64,000 nt of DNA from Pseudomonadota bacterium (GCA_021794275.1 JAJYRD010000071.1:1-64000), one strand, 5' to 3'. Counted from the first letter of the stretch, positions 38,834 through 49,532 are shown. Made by a program: numbers and translations. Notes: generated by a model from the sequence alone, not told the origin.

Positions 38834-40156
38834 TTGCATCCCGAGTTGCGGCGCGATTTGTGGGTGGCTTTGTCAATCGCCACCGCGGGCGGCCTGTCGG
38901 GGTCGGTCTTCGGCCATCCCGCGGCCGGAGTTTCAGTCGCGCTAGGCCTCGTGGTCGTGCTTCTGCTTATCAAGCTGGCGCGCCTCCATCGCTGGCTTAT
39001 GCGGGGCCGGCCCTCGCCCATCCCGGAACTCGGTGGTCTGTGGGACGAGGTCATACGCGAGGTCCACAAGGGCGATCGGGCCAGCGAACGCCATAAAGAG
39101 CGCCTGACCGGGCTTTTTGACCGCCTGCAGGCGGCAGCGAGCGCCATGCCCGATGCCATGGTCGTCCTCACGCAGCGCGATGTCATAGAATGGGCGAACC
39201 CCCCCGCCGAGCGGCTCCTCGGCCTTCACGCCGAGCGCGATGCAGGCGCGCGCATCGTCCACCTGATCCGCGACCCGGCGTTCGGCGCCTATCTGGCCGC
39301 CGGCGATTACCATGAGCCGCTGATTTTAAAGGGCCCGGTCGACCCGCTCGCGGTCATCGTGCAGATCATCCCCTTCGGGGCCCGGGAAAAGCTCGTGATG
39401 GCGCGTGACATCACGCACTTGAAGCGGCTTGAGGAGATGCGCCGCCACTTTGTCGCCGATGTCTCGCACGAATTGCGCACGCCGCTCACGGTATTGCAGG
39501 GTTTTCTTGAAACCTTCGCGGATCTTGCCGAGGCCAAAGACGACGAGACGCGTTCGGCCATCGCGCTCATGCGCGAGCAGGTCGAGCGTATGCGACGGCT
39601 CGTCGATGATCTTTTGTCCCTTTCGCGGCTCGAAACGACGCCGGCTCGCGCCCACGACGAGGCGATCGACATGACGGCATTCCTAAAGAGCCTTGCGAAT
39701 ATCGCGGCGGCGCTCAGCGCCGAGCGCGCACACCTCATAGAGGTCGAGGTGGATGGCCCCGATCTCATCGGAAACGCGGAGGAGTTGCGCAGCGCCTTCA
39801 CGAATCTCGTCCAGAACGCTGTCCGTCACACCCCGGCGGGCGGCACCATCCGCCTTTCTTGGCGCGCCGACGCAATGGAGGGACGCTTTGCCGTGACCGA
39901 CACCGGCGAGGGTATAGCCGAGCGCCATATCCCGCTGCTCACGGAGCGGTTTTATCGCGTCGACAGCGACCGCTCGCGGGCGTCAGGTGGTACCGGCCTC
40001 GGACTTGCCATAGTGGCTCAGGTTCTTTTGCGTCACGACGCGCGCCTCGTGGTCGACAGCGCCCTTGGTCTTGGCAGCACATTCACATGTGTGTTTCCGT
40101 CAAGCCGACTTAGGCCCGGCCCTCCGCCCTCGCCCATCCCTTCGTCCGCGGTATAA
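38834..40156 (+). CDS. phoR: Phosphate regulon sensor kinase PhoR
   Basis: The 440-residue kinase has two closely spaced N-terminal transmembrane helices (about 10-50) with no sizeable periplasmic domain, as in PhoR. A PAS domain (about 95-190) precedes the dimerisation and phosphoacceptor region DVSHELRTPLTVLQG with His 212. N, G1 and G2 boxes (NLVQNAVRHT, DTGEGI, GGTGLGLAI) follow. The start is TTG, 2 nt after phoB. Lack of a periplasmic sensor fits control through the Pst transporter and PhoU rather than direct phosphate binding. Confidence 0.93.
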   Translation: MHPELRRDLWVALSIATAGGLSGSVFGHPAAGVSVALGLVVVLLLIKLARLHRWLMRGRPSPIPELGGLWDEVIREVHKGDRASERHKERLTGLFDRLQAAASAMPDAMVVLTQRDVIEWANPPAERLLGLHAERDAGARIVHLIRDPAFGAYLAAGDYHEPLILKGPVDPLAVIVQIIPFGAREKLVMARDITHLKRLEEMRRHFVADVSHELRTPLTVLQGFLETFADLAEAKDDETRSAIALMREQVERMRRLVDDLLSLSRLETTPARAHDEAIDMTAFLKSLANIAAALSAERAHLIEVEVDGPDLIGNAEELRSAFTNLVQNAVRHTPAGGTIRLSWRADAMEGRFAVTDTGEGIAERHIPLLTERFYRVDSDRSRASGGTGLGLAIVAQVLLRHDARLVVDSALGLGSTFTCVFPSSRLRPGPPPSPIPSSAV

Positions 40157-40157
40157 T
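40152..40157 (+). promoter_or_regulatory. TATAAT -10 just before mscS-like gene
   Basis: A perfect TATAAT ends six bases before the ATG at 40164. This is the same geometry as the tetR and ttcA promoters and predicts a leaderless message. I see no good -35 at the expected distance, and it lies just inside the 3' end of phoR, so the box may be fortuitous. Confidence 0.4.
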
Positions 40158-40163
40158 GGCGGC

Positions 40164-40787
40164 ATGCAGCTTGACGCCGTGTCCTACCACCGAGTCCTCG
40201 TCAACCTCTGGAAGCCCTTTCTGGTGTTGGTCGGGGGACTGTTCGTTCTGCGCTACCTAAAGCGTGGCCTATACCGTGCGCTCGTGCTTTTGCAGCGCAA
40301 CAGCCTTTTCTCGGTAAGCGCCCTGCATGCCATCGGGCGGTTTGTCACCGCCCTACTTTATATCCTCCTCCTGCTCGTCACTCTGCGGATCGCGGGCTTC
40401 CAGGTGAGCGGGGTGCTCGACACTTTCGCGGGATTCCTGGCGGTTCTGGGTGTCGGCATGGTCGCGGTGTGGACCATATTAAGCAATATCACGGCCACTT
40501 TATTTATGCTGATATGGCGTCCGTACCAGCTCGGCCAGCATATCGAGGTCTTGCCCGACGGCATCAAGGGCAAGGTCCTCGACAACAACCTTATGTACAC
40601 CGAGGTCGAGGAGCCCCAGGGGAGCACGGTGCTCATACCGAACAATCTGTTTTTTCAGAGATATGTGCGCCGCCTGCCATTGCCGGTCAAGTCGACGGTG
40701 ATGCTGTCCGCGCAGTTGCGCGCCGGAGTGGTTGGGACTGAAGGCGAGGGCGGGGCGTTCGAGCGCGGCTCGCCCGCGCGGGACTAG
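40164..40787 (+). CDS. small MscS-family mechanosensitive channel protein
   Basis: The 207-residue product, from the ATG at 40164, has transmembrane segments at about 13-30, 55-78 and 88-118. The pore-lining glycine-rich TM3 is GFLAVLGVGMVAVWTILSN, followed by the beta domain sequence WRPYQLGQHIEV. The C-terminal alpha/beta cage of MscS is mostly missing, so it is a short member of the family. It should open under hypo-osmotic stress, though short homologues may have other roles. It lies between phoR and a DUF481-like gene. Confidence 0.82.
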   Translation: MQLDAVSYHRVLVNLWKPFLVLVGGLFVLRYLKRGLYRALVLLQRNSLFSVSALHAIGRFVTALLYILLLLVTLRIAGFQVSGVLDTFAGFLAVLGVGMVAVWTILSNITATLFMLIWRPYQLGQHIEVLPDGIKGKVLDNNLMYTEVEEPQGSTVLIPNNLFFQRYVRRLPLPVKSTVMLSAQLRAGVVGTEGEGGAFERGSPARD

Positions 40788-40794
40788 CCTGACC

Positions 40795-41619
40795 GTGCAC
40801 CCGCCCGGCCGCGCCAGGACCCGTCCGTCTCCGGATTCCTCGCCGCGCCTGCGCAACGCGTGGGCACCGAGCATACGCCAAGCCCTCGCCAGTCGGGTCA
40901 TGCTATCGCTCATGCTCGGCCTCGCGGGGGTGGCGAGCGCGTACGGCAGCAAGGGACTTGCCGCACCCAAGCATCGCTTGAGTGCGCAAGCGGGGCTAGG
41001 TTACGAGGCGACGACAGGTACCAGCAACACGCGCACCCTGGATACCCGCGACCGGGTCCGCTACGGGCGGGCGCTCTGGCGTCTCACCGGGAGATTGAGC
41101 TACGACTACGCCTCGAGCCTCGGGCTCGTGAGTGCCAACCGCTTGGTCGTGAACTTGAAGGGCGCCCACTACTTCACCGGCGAGAAGGAAAACTTCCTGC
41201 TCCTCGCCCTACGCTACGATCGCAACCCCTTCGACGGCTACCAGCACTACCAGGTCGAGTCCGTGGGGGCGGGCCACCGTTTCCTGCGCCACGGCCCGAT
41301 GCGTCTCAAGGTCGATGGGGGCCTCGGTTTCCGCCAGAACTACTATCTTCTGGGCGGCCATGATAACGTCCCTTTGGTGCGGCTCGCCGCGGATTATCGC
41401 TGGCGCATTGGGAAAAAGAGCATATTCAGCCAAAGACTCGCGGTGCTCGCCGCGACCACGGGTACATTACTCACTTCGACTACGGGGCTCACCGCCCCCA
41501 TAAGCGGGAAATTCGCCCTTAAGGTCTCCGAGGTCGTCGATCACTACACGAGCACACCCCCGGGTTTCAAGCCCACGTCGACCTTCACGACGCTGAATCT
41601 CATATACTCTTTCCATTGA
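40795..41619 (+). CDS. YdiY/DUF481-like outer-membrane protein
   Basis: The mature part resembles DUF481 (salt-induced outer membrane protein) barrels: strands rich in Tyr/Arg (DRVRYGRALWRLTGRLSYDY), KLSAQAGLGYEATTGTSNT-like repeats, and a C-terminal LNLIYSFH. The start is uncertain. GTG at 40795 gives a long basic N-region before the signal helix SLMLGLAGVASAYG. ATG at 40900 gives a signal peptide without positive charge. The ORF-track start at 40732 overlaps mscS. It follows the channel gene by 7 nt. Function is not known. Confidence 0.7.
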   Translation: MHPPGRARTRPSPDSSPRLRNAWAPSIRQALASRVMLSLMLGLAGVASAYGSKGLAAPKHRLSAQAGLGYEATTGTSNTRTLDTRDRVRYGRALWRLTGRLSYDYASSLGLVSANRLVVNLKGAHYFTGEKENFLLLALRYDRNPFDGYQHYQVESVGAGHRFLRHGPMRLKVDGGLGFRQNYYLLGGHDNVPLVRLAADYRWRIGKKSIFSQRLAVLAATTGTLLTSTTGLTAPISGKFALKVSEVVDHYTSTPPGFKPTSTFTTLNLIYSFH

Positions 41620-41647
41620 CGCCACTTGAGCGCCGACCGCGACAGTT

Positions 41648-41977
41648 ATGTACAAACGCCGTGCCCGCCTGATTTTCGTGTCATCGACGCCGGATTTGGC
41701 GGCGCGCGCGGTACGCATTGCGGCCGCCCTCGGCGGCTCTTGGATCGAGGCGCGGGCCTGTCCCATGGGCACGGCACCCACGGACTGCGATCTTCTCGTG
41801 ACCCTGGACGCCACGGCCCTTGCGGCGCATCAGTGTGCCGTGCCCGGATATCGCCATGCGCACTGGCCGTTGTCGCCATCCAGCAAGGACGGCGACATCG
41901 CGTCTCATGTCGAGGGACTGATTGGAGGCATGCGCCTTCTTGCTCGTCTTGACGCATCGGGCGCCCCTGGCGCCTGA
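41648..41977 (+). CDS. hypothetical protein, possible degenerate low-MW phosphatase fold
   Basis: The 109-residue product starts MYKRRARLIFVSSTPDLAAR. It contains DLLVTLDATALAA and HAHWPLSPSS, segments that recall the low-molecular-weight tyrosine phosphatase / ArsC fold: a beta strand, a middle DLVVT and a late HWxxxDP. The catalytic CX5R loop is not there, because the matching position reads SSTPDLAAR with no Cys. So it is either a degenerate relative or unrelated. No Shine-Dalgarno is evident. It stands alone between the DUF481-like gene and the porin, and may not be expressed. Confidence 0.45.
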   Translation: MYKRRARLIFVSSTPDLAARAVRIAAALGGSWIEARACPMGTAPTDCDLLVTLDATALAAHQCAVPGYRHAHWPLSPSSKDGDIASHVEGLIGGMRLLARLDASGAPGA

Positions 41978-42160
41978 CGCGGTGCCCGCAACGGCTGCGG
42001 TAGCTATCCTGCGAAGGGATCGAGGCCTCTTCGATCGACATCCTCCTCGCCCCAAAGAGACGAGCTTCCTTCCCGCCAAGGCGGCCTTCCGGCACCGCTT
42101 CGATGCGCCCATTCCCTTGGGTTAGCGCCCGCTTCACAACCTATGCCGCGAAACAGACTG

Positions 42161-42178
42161 CCCCAGCGTAAGCTGGGG
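42161..42178 (+). other. stem-loop with GNRA-type tetraloop
   Basis: CCCCAGC-GTAA-GCTGGGG forms a perfect 7-bp stem with a GTAA loop, a GNRA tetraloop in RNA. The downstream bases AGAAAGG are not a U tract, so it is not a standard intrinsic terminator. It could stabilise the 3' end of the upstream transcript or be coincidental. Confidence 0.45.
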
Positions 42179-42277
42179 AGAAAGGAATCCTCGTCCTTAT
42201 GGCGCCTAAGCGCGAGAGGGCGAGGAGGATCAATTCATGGCCAAGCGGCCCCCCGCGTCGTGACAAAAGGGACATGC

Positions 42278-42311
42278 CTGTAACAGTCGTGTCACAAATG
42301 GCTCCTATGAT
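42278..42311 (+). promoter_or_regulatory. PHO box and -10 of OprD-type porin gene
   Basis: CTGTAAC-AGTC-GTGTCAC (42278-42295) matches two CTGTCAY half-sites (5/7 and 6/7) with an 11-bp period. TATGAT (42306-42311) starts exactly 10 nt after the box. This is the textbook PhoB-activated layout. The same layout occurs before phoB in this window, which strengthens both calls. Confidence 0.7.
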
Positions 42312-42375
42312 GGCGCCGATCGTCAGAGCAGGCTCGGGTCTGCCATCGGACTATTCACACAGCAGCGGGGGGAGT

Positions 42376-43632
42376 ATGAAACGCATTTCTCGAGCAACGC
42401 TTGCAGGTTTCGTCTTGGCCTGTGCGGGCATGGGCCAGGCCTATGCCGGAAAGGGATTCTTTGGCGGTATGAAGGTCAATGGTGATGTACGCGCCTATGA
42501 CTTCACGCGCCACTATAGCGGGCCCGTCGCCGGGCAGCAGGCGTTTTCCTTAGGGGGCGCCCTCAACGTCATGAGCGGGTCCGTGTATGGGTTCGGGGCG
42601 GGCCTCACGTTTTACACTGCGCACTCGCTCGGCATGAACAACTCGAACCCCGCGCTGGTCGACGGGACACTTGCAGGCTACGACGGCATCGATACGCTGG
42701 GCCAGGCATTCGTTCAGTATGAAAATCGCAAGGTCCTGGTGCGCGCTGGCGACCAGTCCATCGCGAGCCCTTGGGTGAACCCTTCGGATTCACGCATGAT
42801 CCCGGCCACCTACCAGGGCGTGTTGGCCGCCGTAAAGCCCATCAAGGGGCTTACGATCTCGGCTATGCGCATCACCCGGTTCAAGAGCCGCACCTCCAAC
42901 CATTTTTCGCAGACCGACCTGTATAACCCGAGAAATATCGGCGGCACCCCCACTCTAGCCCGGGGTACGAGAGAGCCAGGTACCGCTGCCGTAGGCGTTG
43001 CCTACCATGGCGCAGGTCTAAAGACCGGCGTATGGGGTTACCAGTTCTACAACCTCGCCAAAATGGCCTACGCCCAAGGTTCTTATACTCTGCCCGGCAC
43101 CGGCAGCATCAAGCCTTTCGTGGGTGCTCAGGCGCTCCGCGAAACCGGCTCCGGCCAGCAGTACCTGGGCCAGGTCGATGCTACGGTGTATGGCGCCGTG
43201 GCGGGGGTCAAGTACGCCGGGAGCCAGTTGAGCGTGGGTTACGATGATCTCCCCGCCCATCCCGGGGCCTTCGGAAACGGTGACGTCGTCTCGCCCTATA
43301 CCACGGGCTACGCGACCGACCCCCTGTACACGACCTCGATGATCCAGGGTATGGTCGACCGCAAGACCACCGGGCATGCCGTTAAGATTGCGGCCACCAC
43401 ATTTTTCCTCCAGCACAAGCTGCGCCTCATCGCGAGCTTTGCCGACTACTTCAACACCGTCTACAGCGGATACAGCTCGGCGCGCACCAACGAGGCGGAT
43501 TTGGACCTGACCTATTTCCTGGGCGGCCCCCTGAAGGGTCTGTCGGTTCGCGACCGCGTAGGTATCGCGCACAACCTGCCGGTCATCCGCCGCTTTGTCT
43601 ATAACCGCATCATGGTCGAGTACGATTTCTAA
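42376..43632 (+). CDS. OprD-family outer-membrane porin
   Basis: From the ATG at 42376 ([19 protein letters not shown]) the protein is 418 residues with a signal peptide ending AYAGK. It is a large barrel ending [23 protein letters not shown] in the N-terminal third is the OprD signature region, and the size fits (OprD about 420). OprD porins take up amino acids, sugars or small acids. Its PHO box and its place before pstB-phoU suggest induction by phosphate starvation and possible uptake of a phosphorus compound. The substrate is inference from regulation only. Confidence 0.85.
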   Translation: MKRISRATLAGFVLACAGMGQAYAGKGFFGGMKVNGDVRAYDFTRHYSGPVAGQQAFSLGGALNVMSGSVYGFGAGLTFYTAHSLGMNNSNPALVDGTLAGYDGIDTLGQAFVQYENRKVLVRAGDQSIASPWVNPSDSRMIPATYQGVLAAVKPIKGLTISAMRITRFKSRTSNHFSQTDLYNPRNIGGTPTLARGTREPGTAAVGVAYHGAGLKTGVWGYQFYNLAKMAYAQGSYTLPGTGSIKPFVGAQALRETGSGQQYLGQVDATVYGAVAGVKYAGSQLSVGYDDLPAHPGAFGNGDVVSPYTTGYATDPLYTTSMIQGMVDRKTTGHAVKIAATTFFLQHKLRLIASFADYFNTVYSGYSSARTNEADLDLTYFLGGPLKGLSVRDRVGIAHNLPVIRRFVYNRIMVEYDF

Positions 43633-43829
43633 GCGGAGCCGTCTGGGATGCGGGCCGGAACCGGCGGCCCGCACACCCGTTTCTCTCATCTCGCATCGGC
43701 CCGGGGGGTGCCATGGAGCCTTATACCGACGGTGCCGTCACTCGGAAGAGCTGTGGCATAATGGGCGGTATTCCCCCCATCGCTGGGGAGTCGTACCCAT
43801 TCGCCGAGGAGTTGGCAGGATCCCCATCA

Positions 43830-44600
43830 ATGGAAGCCGCGCAGAACGCCATCAAGATCACGATCCGCAATTTGCATTTCTATTACGGGAAGGAAGCGGC
43901 CCTCCACGACATCAATCTCTCCGTCGCTACCAAGATGGTGACCGCATTCATAGGGCCCTCCGGTTGTGGGAAGTCGACTTTGCTGCGCACCTTCAACCGC
44001 ATGTACGAGCTCTATCCAGATCAGAGGGCGACCGGCGAAATCCTGTTGGATGACCGGAACGTCTTGCTGCCAGGAGAAGACCTCTATCGTTTGCGCTCCC
44101 GTATCGGGATGGTTTTTCAGAAGCCGACCCCGTTCCCCATGTCGATCTACGAGAACGTGGCGTTCGGCATTCGACTCTACGAGCGTCTTCCCAAGGCTGA
44201 ACTTGACGACCGTGTCGAGGAGGCCCTGCGCCAAGTGGCCTTGTGGGACGAGGTCAACGCCAAGCTCGGTCAGAGCGGTACGAGTCTTTCTGGAGGGCAG
44301 CAGCAGCGACTGTGTATGGCCCGCGCGGTGGCCTTGAAGCCGGAGGTCCTGCTCTTGGACGAGCCGGCGTCGGCGCTTGATCCGATCTCGACCCTCAAGA
44401 TCGAGGAGCTTATCTACGAGCTGAAACAGGACTACACGATCGTTATCGTGACCCATAATATGCAGCAAGCGGCGCGCGTTTCCGACTATACTGCCTTCAT
44501 GTACCTGGGTCGGGTCGTCGAGTTCAGCGACACGAACACCATATTCACGAACCCGGCGTCGAAGCAGACGGAAGACTACATTACCGGGCGATACGGTTGA
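43830..44600 (+). CDS. pstB: Phosphate ABC transporter ATP-binding protein PstB
   Basis: PstB powers PstSCAB phosphate import. From [10 protein letters not shown] at 43830 the protein is 256 residues (E. coli 257). [19 protein letters not shown] is PstB-like. Walker A is GPSGCGKST, the signature is LSGGQQQRL and Walker B is [11 protein letters not shown] longer start at 43713 would add 39 residues of no family likeness. phoU follows after 19 nt. pstS, pstC and pstA are not in this window, so the other transporter subunits are encoded elsewhere. Confidence 0.95.
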   Translation: MEAAQNAIKITIRNLHFYYGKEAALHDINLSVATKMVTAFIGPSGCGKSTLLRTFNRMYELYPDQRATGEILLDDRNVLLPGEDLYRLRSRIGMVFQKPTPFPMSIYENVAFGIRLYERLPKAELDDRVEEALRQVALWDEVNAKLGQSGTSLSGGQQQRLCMARAVALKPEVLLLDEPASALDPISTLKIEELIYELKQDYTIVIVTHNMQQAARVSDYTAFMYLGRVVEFSDTNTIFTNPASKQTEDYITGRYG

Positions 44601-44619
44601 TAAGCCAGGAGTAGTGACC

Positions 44620-46382
<1,763 letters not shown>

Positions 46383-46484
46383 TTACCGCGCTTGCGGTTG
46401 GGCGGGAAGGGGGGTGGTGAGTTCGTGACGAGATCGGCGCCGCACATGGCAGACGAGCCCTGGAGGGCCCGTCTGCCCAGACTT

Positions 46485-47612
46485 CTAGCGACGGCCTTTT
46501 TTGCCTTTCTTTTTTGGTGCGGCCTTCTTCACGGGCGCCTTCTTCTTGGCAGCCGTCTTTTTCGGTGCCGCCTTCTTTTTGGACACCACCTTCTTGGGCG
46601 CGGCCTTCTTCACCGCCGCTTTCTTCTTCGGCACTACCTTCTTAGGGGTCGCCTTCTTCTTCGCAGCCGACTTTTTAGGCGCCGCCTTCTTCATCACCGC
46701 TTTCTTTGTCGCAGCTACCTTTTTCGGTGCGGCCTTCTTTGTCGCAGCCGCCTTCTTGGGCGCGGCCTTCTTTGTGCTTGATTTTTTAGGGGCAGCTGCT
46801 GCCGCAGTGGTCTTCTTCGGTGCCGCTTTTTTCTCTGTCACGGCGTTTTGCGGGGCCGACTTTCCGGTCGCCGCGGCGCTGATCGGTTGCGGCTTGACGG
46901 TCACGGGCTTGGGCTTGGCCGCAAGAGGTGGCATCGTCACCGGGCGCAAGGTCGCCAAGGGGTGGATGTGACCCTCGATGATGCTGACGACGTTCCTGAA
47001 TATCTCCTGTACATCGCCTTCGCCTACCACCCTGCGCAGCTTGTTTTGGCTCTTGTAGTAGGCGATCAACGGGGCGGTTTGCTGTTCATAGACGTCGAGG
47101 CGTTTGCGTATCGTCTCTTCGTTGTCGTCCGCCCTCTCCTGTAGTGTGCCCTCGCACTTGTCGCAGCGCCCCGGCACCTTCGGCGCCTGGAAGTAGATGT
47201 TATACATCTGGCCGCACTCCGCGCACGTCCGCCGTCCGGTCAGGCGCTTCAGGAGGATCTCGTGGTTGACGTCAACGAGAAGCCCAAGTTGCAGGGGCTG
47301 GCCCAGGCGGGCGAGGAGTGAGTCGAGGGCCTGCGCTTGAGGATTATTGCGCGGAAAGCCGTCCAGAATGAAACCATTTTTCGCATCGGGTTGGCTCAGC
47401 CTGTCTTGGATCATCCCGAGCACGATCTCGTCGCTTACCAGTTGTCCGTTGTCCATCGCCGCCTTGGCCCGCTTGCCAAGCTCGGTGCCTGCGGCGACCG
47501 CCGCTCGGAGAAGGTCGCCTGTGGAGATTTGGGGAATCTTGTACTTTTCGACCAACAGTTTCGACTGCGTCCCTTTCCCGGAGCCGGGCGCTCCCAATAG
47601 CACGATTCGCAT
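46485..47612 (-). CDS. adk: Adenylate kinase with C-terminal histone H1-like Lys/Ala/Pro tail
   Basis: Residues 1-216 are a complete adenylate kinase: P-loop GAPGSGKGT at 7-15, NMP-binding STGDLLR, DGFPRN, and a zinc LID with Cys 130, 133, 150 and 153 (CAEC, CDKC). A typical Adk stops near 215-220. This ORF runs to 375. The extra part is a Pro/Thr linker (about 217-258) and then KKAAPKK-type repeats, with about 40 percent Lys in the last 115 residues and no acidic residue after about 261, ending KKGKKGRR. It looks like the histone-H1-like C-terminus of AlgP/Hc1-type proteins. The frame is continuous and there is no stop between the two parts. An internal start (Met 227 or Met 307) could also produce the tail alone. 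Its role is unknown; binding to nucleic acid or polyphosphate is a guess. Confidence 0.93.
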   Translation of the reverse strand: MRIVLLGAPGSGKGTQSKLLVEKYKIPQISTGDLLRAAVAAGTELGKRAKAAMDNGQLVSDEIVLGMIQDRLSQPDAKNGFILDGFPRNNPQAQALDSLLARLGQPLQLGLLVDVNHEILLKRLTGRRTCAECGQMYNIYFQAPKVPGRCDKCEGTLQERADDNEETIRKRLDVYEQQTAPLIAYYKSQNKLRRVVGEGDVQEIFRNVVSIIEGHIHPLATLRPVTMPPLAAKPKPVTVKPQPISAAATGKSAPQNAVTEKKAAPKKTTAAAAAPKKSSTKKAAPKKAAATKKAAPKKVAATKKAVMKKAAPKKSAAKKKATPKKVVPKKKAAVKKAAPKKVVSKKKAAPKKTAAKKKAPVKKAAPKKKGKKGRR

Positions 47613-47851
47613 GGTTGTCTCGCTTTAGTCTTCAATTGACCAGGTTGTGGTTCTTTATATGTTTTCCCTGAGCAGGGTCCGTCCCATATCGTAAGCTACA
47701 TTCTGCCCCTCTTGCCGTCAATGTTTTTAGAGAATCCGGTGATCGCAAAAAAAGTCTCCGACGCATCCTGTATTCCGGACCTTTTTGCGTTACGCTAGCG
47801 GCACTTTGCGGGGCAGGTTCCGGGGCCTCGCGTGCGGAGAGGTCCTTCTCG

Positions 47852-48208
47852 ATGCCAGGCATACCAGACTTCAACGACACGGAGCTGTGGGTGGCCCGGT
47901 CGGCGGTTGCGGAGCGCTACGGCAAGGCCGTGCCCCTGGAGCTTGCCGATAGCGAGCTGCGGCTCGATCCCGACTCGACGGCCTTGACCACCTGCCCCAC
48001 CCTCTTCTGGACCGAGCGCGGAGCGAGCTTCGTGGTCTTCAAGGTTGGCGAGGACCGCTACCGATGCCAGTTCTTCTATGGTCCCAACGAGCACTACGGG
48101 ACGGGTCGCGATGTGTATGGCGACATCGGCGAGTGTGTAACTCACCTCTTACAGCTGCAAGCCGACCACGAAGCCCGCCGTGACCCCTCTGCCCACCCGA
48201 ATACCTGA
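47852..48208 (+). CDS. hypothetical protein, 118 residues
   Basis: I do not recognise the family by name. The product MPGIPDFNDTELWVARSAVA is acidic and looks like a compact soluble protein, with a plausible mixed alpha/beta pattern (LFWTERGASFVVFKVGEDRYRCQFFYG) and a helical C-terminus. GGAGAGG lies upstream of the ATG. The minus strand has a competing ORF (47795..48145), but the plus strand has codon use more like its neighbours and a ribosome site. It is divergent from adk and 56 nt before pfp. Confidence 0.6.
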   Translation: MPGIPDFNDTELWVARSAVAERYGKAVPLELADSELRLDPDSTALTTCPTLFWTERGASFVVFKVGEDRYRCQFFYGPNEHYGTGRDVYGDIGECVTHLLQLQADHEARRDPSAHPNT

Positions 48209-48264
48209 AGCCATGGATTAAACCCTTCCCCTTTTCCATTCAGTCCGAGGAGCAGACGAAAGTT

Positions 48265-49530
48265 ATGGCAAAGCCCAAGAACGCGTTCTATGCCCAATCC
48301 GGCGGCGTGACGGCCGTCATCAACGCGTCGGCGTGCGGGGTTATAGAGGCCGCCCGTCGGTATAAGACGAAGATCGGCAAGGTCTATGCCGGGCGCAACG
48401 GCATCATCGGCGCCCTCACCGAGGACCTGATCGATACGAGCAAGGAGTCCGTCGAGGCCATCCGGGCCCTGCGCCACACGCCGGCCGGGGCGTTCGGGTC
48501 ATGCCGCTACAAGCTCAAAGGGTTGGAGGAGAACAAGGCCCAGTACGAGCGTCTCATCGAGGTTTTCCGCGCCCACGACATCGGCTACTTCTTCTATAAC
48601 GGCGGCGGCGATTCCCAAGATACCGCGTACAAGGTCTCGCAGATTGGCGAACGCCTGGGCTACCCGGTCGTGTGCGTCGGGATACCGAAGACTGTGGACA
48701 ACGATCTGCCCTTCACGGATTGTTCCCCGGGGTTTGGCTCGGTCGCGAAATACGTAGCAGTGGCGATCCGCGAGGCCGGTTTCGATGTCGCGAGCATGGC
48801 CAAGACATCGACCAAGATCTTCGTCATGGAGGTCATGGGGCGCCATGCGGGATGGATAGCCGCGGCGGGCGGATTGGCCGCCGAGAAGGCAGGCGACGCG
48901 CCCCACATCATCCTGTTTCCGGAACGCGTCTTCGACGAGCCGGCGTTCCTTGCACGCGTCGACCAGGCCGTCAAGGCTTATGGCTACTGCGCCATCGTGG
49001 TGTCCGAGGGCGTTAAGGGCAAAGACGGGAAATTCCTCGCCGAGAGCGGCCTCAAGGATGCCTTCGGTCACGCCCAATTGGGTGGCGTGGCCCCTGTCGT
49101 CGCCCAGCTGATAAAGAACAAGCTCGGGTATAAATACCATTGGGCGGTCGCCGATTATCTGCAGCGCGCCGCTCGCCACATTGCCTCCAAGACCGACGTC
49201 GAGCAGGCGTATGCGCTTGGCAAGCGGGCCGTGGAGTTGGCCCTGAAGGGGCATAACGCCGTCATGCCGATCATCGTTCGCAAGTCCAGTCGTCCCTATA
49301 AATGGGAGCTTGGCGTCGCGAATCTCGCGGACGTGGCGAACGTCGAGAAGAAGATGCCGGAGGACTACATCACCGACGATGGCTTTGGCATCACCAGGAA
49401 ATGTCGGACCTATCTCGAGCCGTTGATCCAGGGAGAAGACTATCCCCCCTACAAGAACGGTCTGCCTCAGTACGTGCGCCTGAAGAATGCACCGGTCAAG
49501 AAGAAGTTGGCGGGCGAGTTCAAGGTTTAA
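48265..49530 (+). CDS. pfp: PPi-dependent 6-phosphofructokinase
   Basis: The enzyme interconverts fructose-6-phosphate and fructose-1,6-bisphosphate with pyrophosphate. The 421-residue protein has GGGDSQDTA at 113-121, where Asp 116 replaces the Gly of ATP-PFK, and PKTVDND at 141-147, the PPi-type active-site Lys. VMEVMGRHAGWIAAAGG is also typical. In methanotrophs and chemoautotrophs this class can work in gluconeogenic direction and on sedoheptulose-7-P. A GAGGAG lies 13 nt upstream. orf71 and hppA follow, so PPi is both consumed and used for proton pumping from this locus. Confidence 0.95.
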   Translation: MAKPKNAFYAQSGGVTAVINASACGVIEAARRYKTKIGKVYAGRNGIIGALTEDLIDTSKESVEAIRALRHTPAGAFGSCRYKLKGLEENKAQYERLIEVFRAHDIGYFFYNGGGDSQDTAYKVSQIGERLGYPVVCVGIPKTVDNDLPFTDCSPGFGSVAKYVAVAIREAGFDVASMAKTSTKIFVMEVMGRHAGWIAAAGGLAAEKAGDAPHIILFPERVFDEPAFLARVDQAVKAYGYCAIVVSEGVKGKDGKFLAESGLKDAFGHAQLGGVAPVVAQLIKNKLGYKYHWAVADYLQRAARHIASKTDVEQAYALGKRAVELALKGHNAVMPIIVRKSSRPYKWELGVANLADVANVEKKMPEDYITDDGFGITRKCRTYLEPLIQGEDYPPYKNGLPQYVRLKNAPVKKKLAGEFKV

Positions 49531-49532
49531 CC

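Larger units (their letters stand above)
41978..42375. other. 398-bp regulatory region before the OprD-type porin
   Basis: ORFs crossing it (41922..42125 and minus-strand 41646..42137) look like shadows. It holds a 7-bp hairpin with a GTAA loop (42161-42178) and a PHO box with -10 (42278-42311). The leader from the predicted transcript start to the porin ATG is about 60 nt. No gene is supported. Confidence 0.6.

Noticed and set aside
42161-42178. Intrinsic terminator upstream of the porin
   Set aside because: The stem is good, but no U tract follows, so it is listed only as a stem-loop.
43735-43762. PHO box before pstB
   Set aside because: CCGTCAC is a good half-site, but the 11-bp partner (AAGAGCT) fails and the gap to CATAAT is 4 nt instead of 10.
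47795-48145. 116-residue minus-strand ORF over the hypothetical gene
   Set aside because: The plus-strand ORF has a ribosome site and a better protein-like pattern; the minus one has neither.
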